Positions 12,038 to 22,270 of a DNA stretch of 64,000 bases are shown in pieces. A model generated the notes under the pieces. The model saw only the letters and a program-made list of their open reading frames with translations. It ran no database searches and had not been told where the DNA came from. The position numbers were made by a program, and so were the translations under genes. The number at the start of each line of letters is the position of its first letter. The stretch's first letter is position 1. The DNA is from Bacteroidetes bacterium GWB2_32_14 (GTDB taxonomy: Bacteria; Bacteroidota; Bacteroidia; Bacteroidales; UBA12077), in the NCBI GenBank assembly GCA_001768235.1, contig MENK01000027.1:1-64000 (forward strand), written 5' to 3'.

Positions 12038-13291
12038 ATGAACATTAAAAAAATAATAATAACGGGCATTGTTCTACTAAGTATTATATTAATAAGTTTT
12101 ATTAAACCAAATACAAATAATTTAAATCCTAAAAACAGGGATATTTTTGCAACAGATATTGATGAAAATATTATATACAGCAATATCCAAAAAGAATTTG
12201 GAATAACCCTGGATTCTTTTTACGTAGTACAAAACCGGATAAAAAGAAATCAAAACCTGGCATTCATTCTCTCAGAAACAGGACTCAATGACTCGATCGT
12301 TAATATAGCCACGTTGAATTCAGCTTCTGTTTTTAATATTCGTAATATTCAGTTGGGAAATCAATACAACTTGTACTTCACGAGAGACAAAGACAGCACG
12401 TTAAAATATTTTGTGTATAAACACAGCCCCACGGAGTATTTAAAAATAGACCTTAATAAGAAACCTCAGGCTTGTAAGGGAGAAAAACAAATCATTACAA
12501 ACGTGAAAACAAGTACAGGAACAATATCGACATCATTATGGAATACCATGATTGAAAACAATATTGATCCCGTGATGGCTATAAGGCTTTCAGAGATTTA
12601 TGCATGGACAGTAGATTTTTTTGGACTCGACAGAGGCGACCACTTTAAAGTAATCTATGAAGAACAATTTGTTGACAGTATTCCTATAGGCATTGGAAGA
12701 ATATTTGCTGCAAATTTTACCCATAAGGGAGAAGAATTGTTTGCCTTCGAATACGAACAAAACGGGGTTTTAAGTTATTATGACGAAAATGGGAAAAGCC
12801 TGAGACGCCAGTTTTTAAAAGCACCCTTACGATTTTCTCATATAAGTTCAAAATTCTCAAAAAGCAGGATGCATCCTATATTAAAAATCAGGAGGCCTCA
12901 CTCGGGAGTTGATTATTCTGCACCAACAGGTACTCCTGTATATACTATTGGCGATGGAACAGTAATTGATAAAGGTTATACCAAATCGGCCGGGAATTAT
13001 ATTAAAATAAGGCATAACAGTGTTTACACATCGGGATACAACCACTTATCCAGGTATTCAAATGGTATTAAAATCGGACAAAGAGTAAACCAGGGACAAA
13101 TCATTGGTTATGTCGGAAGTACCGGATACGCTACAGGGCCTCATTTAGATTTTAGAGTATGGATGAATGGGCAGGCTATTGATCCATTAAAAATTAAGGC
13201 CCCACCAATTGAACCAATAAAAGAAGAAAATCTGCCAACCTACCAGGCATCTATAAATCAGGTTAAACAAGAACTCCGGGCATTAAATTAA
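12038..13291 (+). CDS. M23 family murein endopeptidase
   Basis: HSGVDYSAPTGTPVYTIGDGTV...GPHLDFRVW; ATG at 12038 preferred over the tracked TTG at 12017, which overlaps a TACTTTTG -7-like box. Confidence 0.92.
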   Translation: MNIKKIIITGIVLLSIILISFIKPNTNNLNPKNRDIFATDIDENIIYSNIQKEFGITLDSFYVVQNRIKRNQNLAFILSETGLNDSIVNIATLNSASVFNIRNIQLGNQYNLYFTRDKDSTLKYFVYKHSPTEYLKIDLNKKPQACKGEKQIITNVKTSTGTISTSLWNTMIENNIDPVMAIRLSEIYAWTVDFFGLDRGDHFKVIYEEQFVDSIPIGIGRIFAANFTHKGEELFAFEYEQNGVLSYYDENGKSLRRQFLKAPLRFSHISSKFSKSRMHPILKIRRPHSGVDYSAPTGTPVYTIGDGTVIDKGYTKSAGNYIKIRHNSVYTSGYNHLSRYSNGIKIGQRVNQGQIIGYVGSTGYATGPHLDFRVWMNGQAIDPLKIKAPPIEPIKEENLPTYQASINQVKQELRALN

Positions 13292-13320
13292 ATACATTTT
13301 AAAATATTGAATACATTTCT

Positions 13321-13362
13321 TAAAACATTCATTTTAAACACTTGTTTAAAATGAATGTTTTA
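13321..13362. promoter_or_regulatory. Putative TetR operator / long perfect inverted repeat
   Basis: TAAAACATTCATTTTAAAC-ACTT-GTTTAAAATGAATGTTTTA: perfect 19-bp arms, 4-bp spacer, 33 bp before TetR start codon. Confidence 0.7.
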
Positions 13363-13395
13363 TTTATCTTGCAATAAAATTTATTGTCAGGAAAC

Positions 13396-13989
13396 ATGAA
13401 TACCCAGGAAAAAATTATTGAATCTGCAACTGTTTTATTTCTTGAAAAAGGCTTCGACAGAACCAGTGTAAGGGAAATTGCATCAAAAGCCAATATAAAT
13501 ATTTCTTTAATGAATTATTACTTCCGAAGCAAAGAAATTTTATTTGAAACCATAATAGATTTATTAATAGGCAAAGCAGCAGCATCGTTAAAAGATATTT
13601 TAGATGCGGAAATTGATTTAAACGAAAAAATAAGCCAATATACAGGCAAATATATTGATATGCTTATAAGAAACCCTTTACTGGTATCATTTGTCCTGGC
13701 AGTATTAAACCGTAATCCGGAGAAACTCATAAAATTAAAAGTTACCGACAATTTATACACGACCAAAAAATTCTCACAACAACTTAATAACGAGTACTTA
13801 AAAGGGAATATAAAAAAAGTTGATCCTGAACAATTTTACCTGAACATGTTATCATTAATTTCATTTCCCTTCGCGATGAAACATTTAATTATCGAAAAAA
13901 ATCAATTTTCACAAGAAGAATTTGACAGGTTTATAACAGAACGCAAAGAAATTATATACAACACTTTAATTTCATATTTAAAACCTTAG
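13396..13989 (+). CDS. TetR/AcrR family transcriptional regulator
   Basis: HTH IIESATVLFLEKGFDRTSVREIASKANINISLMNYYFRSKEILFE. Confidence 0.93.
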   Translation: MNTQEKIIESATVLFLEKGFDRTSVREIASKANINISLMNYYFRSKEILFETIIDLLIGKAAASLKDILDAEIDLNEKISQYTGKYIDMLIRNPLLVSFVLAVLNRNPEKLIKLKVTDNLYTTKKFSQQLNNEYLKGNIKKVDPEQFYLNMLSLISFPFAMKHLIIEKNQFSQEEFDRFITERKEIIYNTLISYLKP

Positions 13990-14010
13990 TATTAACCAAA
14001 TACATTTGTT

Positions 14011-14736
14011 ATGAAACAAAAAATTTATCAAAAAAAGAATCTGAAATTATACGCCTTAATTATTATAATTTCAGCTACAGGATTAATGACATCTTGCTCA
14101 CCTGAATACATTCCGAATATGGTAAACACACCTGTTTTTAGCAATAAAGGAGAGTTTCAGGCAACAGTAGCTACCGGAACCAGCAACTTTGATGCTCAGC
14201 TTGGCTATGCTATAACCGATAATATTGCTATAATAGCTAATGGAAGCTTTGCCGATCAGACTAACGATACAACCGACGAATTTCACAAACATACAATTAT
14301 TGAAGGCGGAGTCGGCTATTACAAAAAACTTGCAAATTCAGGAAGAATCGAAGTCTTTGGAGGTTATGGAATGGGAAAAATAAAAACTTATGAAGAAAAT
14401 GACTTGTTTGATGATGATTATACAGATATAAGTTTTAATAGAATATTCATACAGCCTGGAGTTGGCGCTGTTACCGATATATTTGACGGAAGTTTTGCCA
14501 CAAGAGTCGCCTTTGTACAAATGATACCTTCATCAACGTCTAATTTTGAAGAATCGTGGCATATGTTTGTAGAACCTGTTATTACGGCAAAAATAGGATA
14601 CCGGTATGCCAAAGCTGTTATTCAGATTGGGTATTCTTTTCCTGTAAATGAAGAAAGTATTGATTATAACACCCAGGGCTTAATATTTAATTTCGGTTTA
14701 ACTATAAATATCGGAAGAGATTATTTAAATCTATAA
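14011..14736 (+). CDS. Putative outer-membrane beta-barrel lipoprotein, probable TetR operon partner
   Basis: Lipobox-like LMTSCSPEYIP, alternating beta-strand pattern, C-terminal aromatic/hydrophobic strand; 21 bp after tetR. Confidence 0.75.
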   Translation: MKQKIYQKKNLKLYALIIIISATGLMTSCSPEYIPNMVNTPVFSNKGEFQATVATGTSNFDAQLGYAITDNIAIIANGSFADQTNDTTDEFHKHTIIEGGVGYYKKLANSGRIEVFGGYGMGKIKTYEENDLFDDDYTDISFNRIFIQPGVGAVTDIFDGSFATRVAFVQMIPSSTSNFEESWHMFVEPVITAKIGYRYAKAVIQIGYSFPVNEESIDYNTQGLIFNFGLTINIGRDYLNL

Positions 14737-15300
14737 CGAACGAACAACTTTTTCAATAATCTCAGGAAAGTGCGCGTACTCCAGTTCGTGCACTTTTTTT
14801 GCTACATCATCAGGATTATCTGTATTCAGAACTGCGCATCTTGCCTGAAAAATAACCGATCCTTTGTCATATTCATTATTTACATAGTGAATAGTTATTC
14901 CCGATTCCTTTTCCCTATTCGCTACTACAGCCTCATGAACTTTTGAGCCATACATCCCCCTGCCCCCGTATTTTGGTAATAATGCCGGATGTATATTAAT
15001 TATTCTGTCAGGAAAAGCATTGATTAAATATTCGGGTATAAGCCATAAGAACCCTGCTAAAACAATAAGCTGAATGTCATTTTCAATAAGAATTTCCTTT
15101 ATCTTTTGTGTTTGATAAAAGTCCGTTCGTGAAAAAACATGATATTTAATATCATGATTTATTGCACGTTGTATAACATACGCATTTTTATTGTTCGAAA
15201 AAATTAGTGAAACTTCAATGTTTTTTTTCTTTTTAAAATGATTTATGATGTTTTCCGCATTGGTTCCAGAGCCTGAAGCAAATATAGCTAACTTTTTCAT
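14731..15300 (-). CDS. purN: Phosphoribosylglycinamide formyltransferase
   Basis: ASGSGTNAENI, LAGFLWLIPEYLI, IINIHPALLPKYGGRGMYG, HYVNNEYDKGSVIFQ. Confidence 0.96.
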   Translation of the reverse strand: MKKLAIFASGSGTNAENIINHFKKKKNIEVSLIFSNNKNAYVIQRAINHDIKYHVFSRTDFYQTQKIKEILIENDIQLIVLAGFLWLIPEYLINAFPDRIINIHPALLPKYGGRGMYGSKVHEAVVANREKESGITIHYVNNEYDKGSVIFQARCAVLNTDNPDDVAKKVHELEYAHFPEIIEKVVRSL

Positions 15301-15500
15301 ATACTGATATTTAGTTGTATTTTAACCACCCGTTTTAAAGTGATGAAATGAAAATTTTATTACAAAAATGGTTCTTTAAATCCAAAAAAGATTATTTTTG
15401 CTTCGAAAAAAACAAAGAAATATTTTTGATTTATAAAAGTAAATTCTATTTCTTTGCACAGTTAAAAAATAAATTTAATTATTAATTAAAACTTAAAGTT

Positions 15501-15737
15501 ATGTCTGATACTGCATCAAGAGTAAAAGCAATCATCGTTGATAAATTAGGAGTTGACGAAAATGAAGTTACACCAGAAGCAAGTTTTACTAATGACTTAG
15601 GTGCTGACTCTCTTGACACTGTTGAGTTAATCATGGAATTTGAAAAAGAATTCAATATCTCAATTCCGGATGATCAAGCTGAAAATATCGGCACGGTTGG
15701 TGATGCTATTAAATACATTGAAGAGCACGCTAAGTAA
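15501..15737 (+). CDS. acpP: Acyl carrier protein
   Basis: 78 aa with [20 protein letters not shown] phosphopantetheine site. Confidence 0.98.
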   Translation: MSDTASRVKAIIVDKLGVDENEVTPEASFTNDLGADSLDTVELIMEFEKEFNISIPDDQAENIGTVGDAIKYIEEHAK

Positions 15738-15781
15738 AACATCTTTAATAACCCCCAAATCTTGTTTTAAATTTATTAATT

Positions 15782-17035
15782 ATGGAATTCAAACGTGTAG
15801 TAATTACTGGCCTTGGAGCAATTACCCCAATCGGCAACAATGTTGAAGAATATTGGAATAATTTAATGAATGGAGTAAGTGGTTTAGACATGATTACTCA
15901 TTTTGATGCTTCAAAATTTAAAACAAGATTTGCTTGTGAGGTTAAAAACTTCGATCCAAATCAACATTTTGATCGAAAAGAAGTGAAGAAACTTGATTTG
16001 TTTGCACAATATGCTTTAGTTGCTGCTGAGCAAGCAATTCAAGATTCAAAACTTGATTTAAACACCATAGATCACGATAAAGCAGGTGTTATATGGGGAT
16101 CGGGAATCGGTGGAATACAAACATTCCTCGAAGAAGTAAGAAGTTATGTAACAGGTGACGGAACCCCACGGTTCAGCCCTTTCTTTATTCCCAAAATGAT
16201 TTCTGATATTGCTTCAGGACATATTTCAATGAAATACCATTTCCGCGGTCCAAATTTCACAACTGTTTCTGCTTGTGCATCATCAACAAACGCATTGATT
16301 GATGCATTTAATTATATCCGCTTAGGAAAAGCAAATATCTTTATCACTGGTGGATCCGAAGCTGCAGTAAATGAAGTAAGTATGGGAGGATTCAACTCCA
16401 TGCAAGCTTTATCAACAAACAACGATAATTATAAAACGGCATCACGTCCATTCTGTAATACCCGCGACGGTTTTGTTATGGGCGAAGGAGCTGCTGCTCT
16501 TATTTTTGAAGAATTAGAACACGCCAAAAAGCGTGGTGCTAAAATATATGCTGAAGTTGCCGGTGGCGGTATGTCTGCCGATGCTTATCACTTAACTGCT
16601 CCACACCCTGAAGGTTTAGGAGCAATGAATGTAATGAAAAATGCACTGGCAGATGCAAATATGAAACCAGAAAATATTGATTATATCAATGTTCATGGTA
16701 CTGCTACTCCACTTGGTGATGTTGCCGAACTAAAAGGAATTAAAGAAGTTTTTGGTGAACATACTTATAAAATGAATATCAGTTCAACAAAATCAATGAC
16801 AGGCCATTTACTTGGAGCCGCAGGCGCTATCGAAACATTAGCTGCCCTTTGTGCTGTTGTTAATGATGTTGTTCCCCCAACAATTAACTTACAGGAAGTT
16901 GATCCCAATATTGATTCTAAACTAAACTTAACACTTCATAAAGCTCAAAAACGTGTCGTTCGTGCTGCATTAAGTAATACTTTTGGTTTTGGCGGGCATA
17001 ATGCTTCTGTTATTGTTAAAAAATATACCGAATAG
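15782..17035 (+). CDS. fabF: Beta-ketoacyl-ACP synthase II
   Basis: ACASSTNALIDAF active site; VHGTATPLGD; STKSMTGHLLGAAGAIE. Confidence 0.98.
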   Translation: MEFKRVVITGLGAITPIGNNVEEYWNNLMNGVSGLDMITHFDASKFKTRFACEVKNFDPNQHFDRKEVKKLDLFAQYALVAAEQAIQDSKLDLNTIDHDKAGVIWGSGIGGIQTFLEEVRSYVTGDGTPRFSPFFIPKMISDIASGHISMKYHFRGPNFTTVSACASSTNALIDAFNYIRLGKANIFITGGSEAAVNEVSMGGFNSMQALSTNNDNYKTASRPFCNTRDGFVMGEGAAALIFEELEHAKKRGAKIYAEVAGGGMSADAYHLTAPHPEGLGAMNVMKNALADANMKPENIDYINVHGTATPLGDVAELKGIKEVFGEHTYKMNISSTKSMTGHLLGAAGAIETLAALCAVVNDVVPPTINLQEVDPNIDSKLNLTLHKAQKRVVRAALSNTFGFGGHNASVIVKKYTE

Positions 17036-17040
17036 TTTTA

Positions 17041-17766
17041 GTGTTTAAGCATATACCTCCCGTTAAATATTATTTCTCAAGGAATAAAGAATTTCTTAGG
17101 CAGATTTATCGGTTAACGGGATTTTATCCGCGTAATATTTCGATATTTAAAATTGCATTTACACATAAATCCGCATCTATTCAGTTCGATAACGATAAAT
17201 ACATCAATAACGAACGGTTGGAATATTTAGGCGATGCAATACTTGCTGCAGTTATTGCAGATTACCTCTTTTCGTATTTCCCTTTTAAGAAAGAAGGATT
17301 TCTTACAAAAATGCGAGCCCGCATTGTTAGCAGGGAGCAACTCAATGAAATTGCCTTAAAACTTGGTTTCCAGCAATTGGTCGTTTCTCAAATGAAAATA
17401 AACGGCACAAAGAATATTTACGGGAATGCTTTTGAAGCCCTAATCGGAGCAATATATATTGATAAAGGCTATAAAAAAACAAAGAAATTTATTATTTCAA
17501 GAATCATCAAAAAGCACATCAATATTAATGATCTCATTCTTGTTGATTCCGATTATAAAAGCCAGCTAATCGAGTTTGCCCAGAAAAACAAGCTTGAGAT
17601 TCAATTTGATGATTCAGAAGCCGATATTACTGAACAAAACTCCCCAACCTTTATTTCGAAAGTCATTTTAAACGGGCAAATTTTAGGTACAGGAACCGGG
17701 ACATCTAAGAAAGAAGCTCAACAAAATGCTTCAAGAGAAGCATTAGGCAAAGTACTCGACATTTAA
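17041..17766 (+). CDS. rnc: Ribonuclease III
   Basis: NNERLEYLGDAIL signature, C-terminal dsRBD GTGTGTSKKEAQQNASREAL; GTG start. Confidence 0.96.
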   Translation: MFKHIPPVKYYFSRNKEFLRQIYRLTGFYPRNISIFKIAFTHKSASIQFDNDKYINNERLEYLGDAILAAVIADYLFSYFPFKKEGFLTKMRARIVSREQLNEIALKLGFQQLVVSQMKINGTKNIYGNAFEALIGAIYIDKGYKKTKKFIISRIIKKHININDLILVDSDYKSQLIEFAQKNKLEIQFDDSEADITEQNSPTFISKVILNGQILGTGTGTSKKEAQQNASREALGKVLDI

Positions 17767-17828
17767 TCAAAAAAATCGCCTGTAAATCACATCCTTTTTT
17801 TATATTCGCATAACTAATTCTGACTGTT

Positions 17829-18254
17829 TTGAAAAAGAAAGTTCATAAATTAATTTTTGAACCGGAAACCGGTTTTAAGCTGATTGGAATTTCTTCGCAC
17901 GAAAATGATTATCGCTTAAGCTGGGCCCTGAATAAATATTTAGGTTATAATTTCAGCAAATCAGAGAATCTTCTTATTCAGAAACCAAAACACAATATTG
18001 AACAATCTTTTTCTGTATATATCTACAACGATGAAGAAACATTCCTTCAATATCAATTAATAGCCAACAATTCTGAAAATGGATTTCTAATCCCCGAATT
18101 AAAAAACATTGATTTTTTTCTAAAGATTTCGGGAGAATATTCCGATTCAATAATCAATAAAATTGTTACTAAACTTAAAAAAATAGAGATTATAAACACT
18201 GCTTTTAACCTCGAAAATTTATCGGAACGAAACAAAAAAGTTTTTACCTTCTGA
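17829..18254 (+). CDS. IPExxxVDY family protein
   Basis: Contains IPELKNIDFFLKI; located after acpP-fabF-rnc as in other Bacteroidota. Confidence 0.8.
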   Translation: MKKKVHKLIFEPETGFKLIGISSHENDYRLSWALNKYLGYNFSKSENLLIQKPKHNIEQSFSVYIYNDEETFLQYQLIANNSENGFLIPELKNIDFFLKISGEYSDSIINKIVTKLKKIEIINTAFNLENLSERNKKVFTF

Positions 18255-18452
18255 TTATAAAAAGAGAAAGAGAGACTAAAAAATCTCTCTTACCCAAACC
18301 CTAAAACTTAAAAAACCCTAATTTGACAATTTCCCTTGCATTTTTATTGTCATTACAAAAGTATCATAAGCAATGGTTAAGTTAATTAAACCTATGTTAA
18401 ATATTGTTAAATAATTCATTTTGAACGGTTCTAGTAATATATTTGTAAAGCC

Positions 18453-20027
18453 ATGCAGAAAAAAATCATTTGGATAGTTACACTTATACTAACGATTACT
18501 TTAATCGGGTTGATTATTGTTCAGATTTACTGGATAAAATACGCTATTGAAATAAAAGAAGAACAATTCGCGCAAATTGTAAATAATGGAATCGGGAATA
18601 TTGTAAAAGAGCTGGAAAATCGTGAAATGGTTTACCAGGTTGCAAACGAAATTGACCCGTATAAGGAAATTTCATCATCGGGCAAACCCACCCTCAACTA
18701 TCAATACAACAAACTGAACCAAAGCTTATTTGGTATTTCAACAACCAATCTCGAGAAAGAAATATTTGTAATCAATACAAACGATTCTCTCGACATTACC
18801 ACGCAAATTAATCAATTTAGCAAAAATGGGATTTTATTAAACAACAAAACTGATTTTCTGACTGGGAAAAGCTCGCAACAAAAAATCCTGGGAAATTTAA
18901 ACCCTGATTCAAAATTTATTGAAAAATTGTCGGATCGTACCGTTTTTGTTGAAAATATTGTAAATAAACTCATTCAGATTGATGTAGCTATTGAAGACCG
19001 TATCAGTAAAGAAACTCTTGAAGAGATAATTCAAAAAAACATCAAGAATATTGGTGTTGATTTGCATTACGAATACTCTGTGATGCGAAATAAAAACAAG
19101 AAAATTTACGCATCAGAACATTTTAATCCTGAAACAAAGGCGAAACTATTTTCGAGCCAGCTCTTTCCTAATGATGTTTTTGCCAAAGAAAACTTTTTAA
19201 CAATCTATTTTCCCGAAGAACGAAATTATATATTGAAATCTACCGGATTTTTAGCCTTTTCATCATCTTTTCTCACTTTAATTATTCTTCTCGGGTTTAT
19301 AACTTCAATTCATATCATGTTTAAACAAAAGCGGATATCACAAATAAAAAACGATTTTGTAAACAACATGACACATGAACTGAAAACACCTATTTCTACT
19401 ATTTCCCTGGCATCCCAATTGCTTAAAGACAAAAGTATCCCTGTGGAAAATAAAAATGTTGATTACATTTCAAACATTATTGATGAAGAAAGCAAACGAC
19501 TTAGCTACCAGGTTGAAAAAGTTTTAAAAACGGCTCTTTTTGAACAAGGCCACATCAAATTAAAATTCAAAGAGCTCGATATTCATAAAATTATTGACAC
19601 GGTTATTAATAATTTCGAAATACAGGTAATTAATAAAAACGGGATTATTCAGAAACAACTTGAAGCACGGCATTCCATTGCAAATATTGATGAAGTGCAT
19701 TTTACAAATATTATTTTTAACTTGCTCGATAATGCTGTTAAATACAGCAAAGAAAATCCCGATATACTGGTTACTACCCGTGACAATAACACGGGGATAT
19801 ATATCCTGGTTACTGATAAAGGTATAGGAATTAAAAAACAGGATCAGAAAAAAGTTTTTGATCAGTTTTACCGGGTTTCGACAGGGAATTTACACGATGT
19901 AAAAGGATTTGGGCTTGGCCTGAATTATGTTAAGAAAATGGTTGAAGAACATGGAGGCCAAATAAGCCTTGAGTCGGAATATAAAAAAGGATCAACATTT
20001 AAATTATTTATTCCAAATACGAAATAA
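18453..20027 (+). CDS. Two-component sensor histidine kinase (RprX-like)
   Basis: N-terminal TM and periplasmic region, HisKA MTHELKTPISTISLASQLL, HATPase NLLDNAVKYSKENP...GFGLGLNYVKKMVEEHGG. Confidence 0.92.
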   Translation: MQKKIIWIVTLILTITLIGLIIVQIYWIKYAIEIKEEQFAQIVNNGIGNIVKELENREMVYQVANEIDPYKEISSSGKPTLNYQYNKLNQSLFGISTTNLEKEIFVINTNDSLDITTQINQFSKNGILLNNKTDFLTGKSSQQKILGNLNPDSKFIEKLSDRTVFVENIVNKLIQIDVAIEDRISKETLEEIIQKNIKNIGVDLHYEYSVMRNKNKKIYASEHFNPETKAKLFSSQLFPNDVFAKENFLTIYFPEERNYILKSTGFLAFSSSFLTLIILLGFITSIHIMFKQKRISQIKNDFVNNMTHELKTPISTISLASQLLKDKSIPVENKNVDYISNIIDEESKRLSYQVEKVLKTALFEQGHIKLKFKELDIHKIIDTVINNFEIQVINKNGIIQKQLEARHSIANIDEVHFTNIIFNLLDNAVKYSKENPDILVTTRDNNTGIYILVTDKGIGIKKQDQKKVFDQFYRVSTGNLHDVKGFGLGLNYVKKMVEEHGGQISLESEYKKGSTFKLFIPNTK

Positions 20028-20029
20028 AA

Positions 20030-20719
20030 ATGGAAGAGAACATTAAAGTATTACTTGCCGAAGACGACGAGAATCTCGGGGCTCTTTTACGCGAATACCT
20101 TATTGCTAAGGGATTTAAAACCGATTTATACATAAATGGCGAGCTGGCATTAAGCGGGTTTAAAAAAAATAAATACGATTTATGCATTCTTGATGTGATG
20201 ATGCCTAAAATGGATGGATTTACACTTGCCCGGGAAATTAAGAAGATAAATAATTCCGTTCCCTATATCTTTTTAACCGCTAAATCATTAAAAGAAGATG
20301 TTATCGAAGGATTCTCTCTCGGTGCCGACGATTATATTACCAAGCCTTTCAGCATGGAAGAGCTTATGTTTCGGATCAAAGCAATTATTCGGAGAGTAAG
20401 CACAAATCATGCATCAGAAACAAACGAAACCTATACAATTGGTGAATATATCTTTGATTCGCAAAAACAAATTTTAGAACACGCGAACAAACAGGTAAAA
20501 CTTACAACCAAAGAATCAGACCTGCTAAAACTCTTGTGCAACAATAAAAACAACGTGCTCGAACGAAATTTTGCATTAAAAACCATCTGGCAGGAAGATA
20601 GTTATTTTAATGCCCGAAGCATGGATGTTTATATAACCAAACTCCGTAAATATTTGAAAGATGATTCTGCTATCCAGATTTTAAATATTCATGGCAAAGG
20701 ATATAAACTTATAGTTTAA
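20030..20719 (+). CDS. OmpR/PhoB-type response regulator
   Basis: Receiver LLAEDDE...LDVMMPKMDGF and C-terminal winged-helix; 2 bp after the kinase. Confidence 0.94.
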   Translation: MEENIKVLLAEDDENLGALLREYLIAKGFKTDLYINGELALSGFKKNKYDLCILDVMMPKMDGFTLAREIKKINNSVPYIFLTAKSLKEDVIEGFSLGADDYITKPFSMEELMFRIKAIIRRVSTNHASETNETYTIGEYIFDSQKQILEHANKQVKLTTKESDLLKLLCNNKNNVLERNFALKTIWQEDSYFNARSMDVYITKLRKYLKDDSAIQILNIHGKGYKLIV

Positions 20720-20736
20720 ACAAAAATTCATTGAAA

Positions 20737-21276
20737 ATGATTTCTCAACAGAAAAAGGATATTCGCCTACAAATCAGGGAGCTTAAAAAAAACTATTCTT
20801 TAGAAGAAAAGAAAAGAAAATCAATAGCGATTTTTAAACAAATTGAAATACTTGAAACCTTCCAAAAATCAAAAAGAATAATGGCTTATTGGTCAATGGA
20901 TGATGAAGTATTTACACATGATTTTATTTTAAAATGGTTTCCCGAAAAACAATTTATTCTTCCTTCTGTAAAAGGCGACGAACTTGAACTACGTGTTTTT
21001 TCAGGCATGGAAAATATGACTGAAGGAACGGCATTTGGAATAAAAGAACCCAATGAGTTGTTTAAAGATAGTATTGAAACGATTGATTTAATCCTGGTTC
21101 CCGGCATTGCATTCGACAAACAGAATAACCGACTGGGCAGGGGAAAAGCATATTACGACAAGTTTTTGAAAAATACCCATGTTTATAAAATTGGTATTTG
21201 TTTCGATTTTCAATTACTTGAGTCAGTTCCTGCTGATGAGTTTGATATTAAAATGGACAGGATTATTTTTGATTAA
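20737..21276 (+). CDS. 5-formyltetrahydrofolate cyclo-ligase
   Basis: ILVPGIAFDKQNNRLGRGKAYYDKFL signature. Confidence 0.93.
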   Translation: MISQQKKDIRLQIRELKKNYSLEEKKRKSIAIFKQIEILETFQKSKRIMAYWSMDDEVFTHDFILKWFPEKQFILPSVKGDELELRVFSGMENMTEGTAFGIKEPNELFKDSIETIDLILVPGIAFDKQNNRLGRGKAYYDKFLKNTHVYKIGICFDFQLLESVPADEFDIKMDRIIFD

Positions 21277-21284
21277 CAAAATAA

Positions 21285-21803
21285 ATGCAAAAACGAACAA
21301 CACATTCCAAAATTCTTTTTAAAGACAACTCATTCTCCCAAAGTATATCTCCTCCTATTGTTGTTGCATACAACATAAAAACTCCTGAAAATATTGGCAA
21401 TATAATCCGGTTAGCCGATAATTTTGGTTGCGCAGAAGTTATTATTGTAACCAATGATGGCAATATACGTAAATCGAAAATTAAAAAAACAGCCGTTTCG
21501 AGTATCGATTCTATAAAATGGAGTATATGCCATCCGTCGGAACTCATTTCAAAAATCCCTGCTGGTTATAAGTTGGTAGCCGTTGAAACATCGAGCGATT
21601 CACAAAATATTTTTAATGCCCGATTACCCGAAAAATCTGTATTTATTGTCGGGAACGAAATTGAAGGTATTCAACATGATTTATTAAACCAGTCAGATAT
21701 CATTATTCATATTCCGCTTTATGGAAAAAATACATCCATGAATGTATCTCACGCCTTAGCCGTGGTATTATTTGAATGGCAAAAACAAAGGCACACGATT
21801 TAA
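21285..21803 (+). CDS. TrmH/SpoU family RNA methyltransferase
   Basis: NIGNIIRLADNFG; VGNEIEGIQHDLL; IPLYGKNTSMNVSHALAVVLFEW. Confidence 0.93.
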   Translation: MQKRTTHSKILFKDNSFSQSISPPIVVAYNIKTPENIGNIIRLADNFGCAEVIIVTNDGNIRKSKIKKTAVSSIDSIKWSICHPSELISKIPAGYKLVAVETSSDSQNIFNARLPEKSVFIVGNEIEGIQHDLLNQSDIIIHIPLYGKNTSMNVSHALAVVLFEWQKQRHTI

Positions 21804-21916
21804 CAATTCATAACGGATAAAGGGTTATAACTTGTTGTTTTTTAATGATTTCCTCTTGAAAGTTGTTTAAAATTTTATATCTTTAAACAAATTTCGTTTA
21901 ACTAAAAAATCAAACA

Positions 21917-22258
21917 ATGAAACTTTACTACCCTTATTTCAATCTTTTTTATAAAGCCGGGACATCCGATTATCGATTGGATGCGTTAGTAAAAGTACCC
22001 GGGAATTGTATTCTGGATGCTATTGATCAGGCTTTTGTTATTGATTACTGGGAAGTACGCATCAAGCTTAAAGAAAATACTTCTTTACCCGGAAGTATTA
22101 CGGAACAGACTATGGAATTTGCAATCCCCTTAACACCCGCTGATGTTAATCAGCTCGAAAAAATAAAAATTATTGTAAAAAACTACGATAATTTATTAAA
22201 AAATGGAACTCCCGACGGCGAAGGAGACACAGGAAAAGATAAAGGAGAACTTGAATAA
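21917..22258 (+). CDS. Hypothetical protein
   Basis: 113 aa intact ORF with Gly/Asp-rich tail; no recognised domain. Confidence 0.6.
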   Translation: MKLYYPYFNLFYKAGTSDYRLDALVKVPGNCILDAIDQAFVIDYWEVRIKLKENTSLPGSITEQTMEFAIPLTPADVNQLEKIKIIVKNYDNLLKNGTPDGEGDTGKDKGELE

Positions 22259-22270
22259 ATATTATTTTTT

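Noticed and set aside
13384-13989. TTG start of the TetR ORF at 13384 as an extended N-terminus
   Set aside because: ATG at 13396 fits the TetR family start (MNTQEKIIESA) better; the TTG codon only adds four residues close to the promoter region.
18270-18292. AAGAGAGA/TCTCTCTT hairpin after the IPExxxVDY gene
   Set aside because: Purine/pyrimidine-rich stem without a U-tract; could be a weak terminator but support is insufficient to list.
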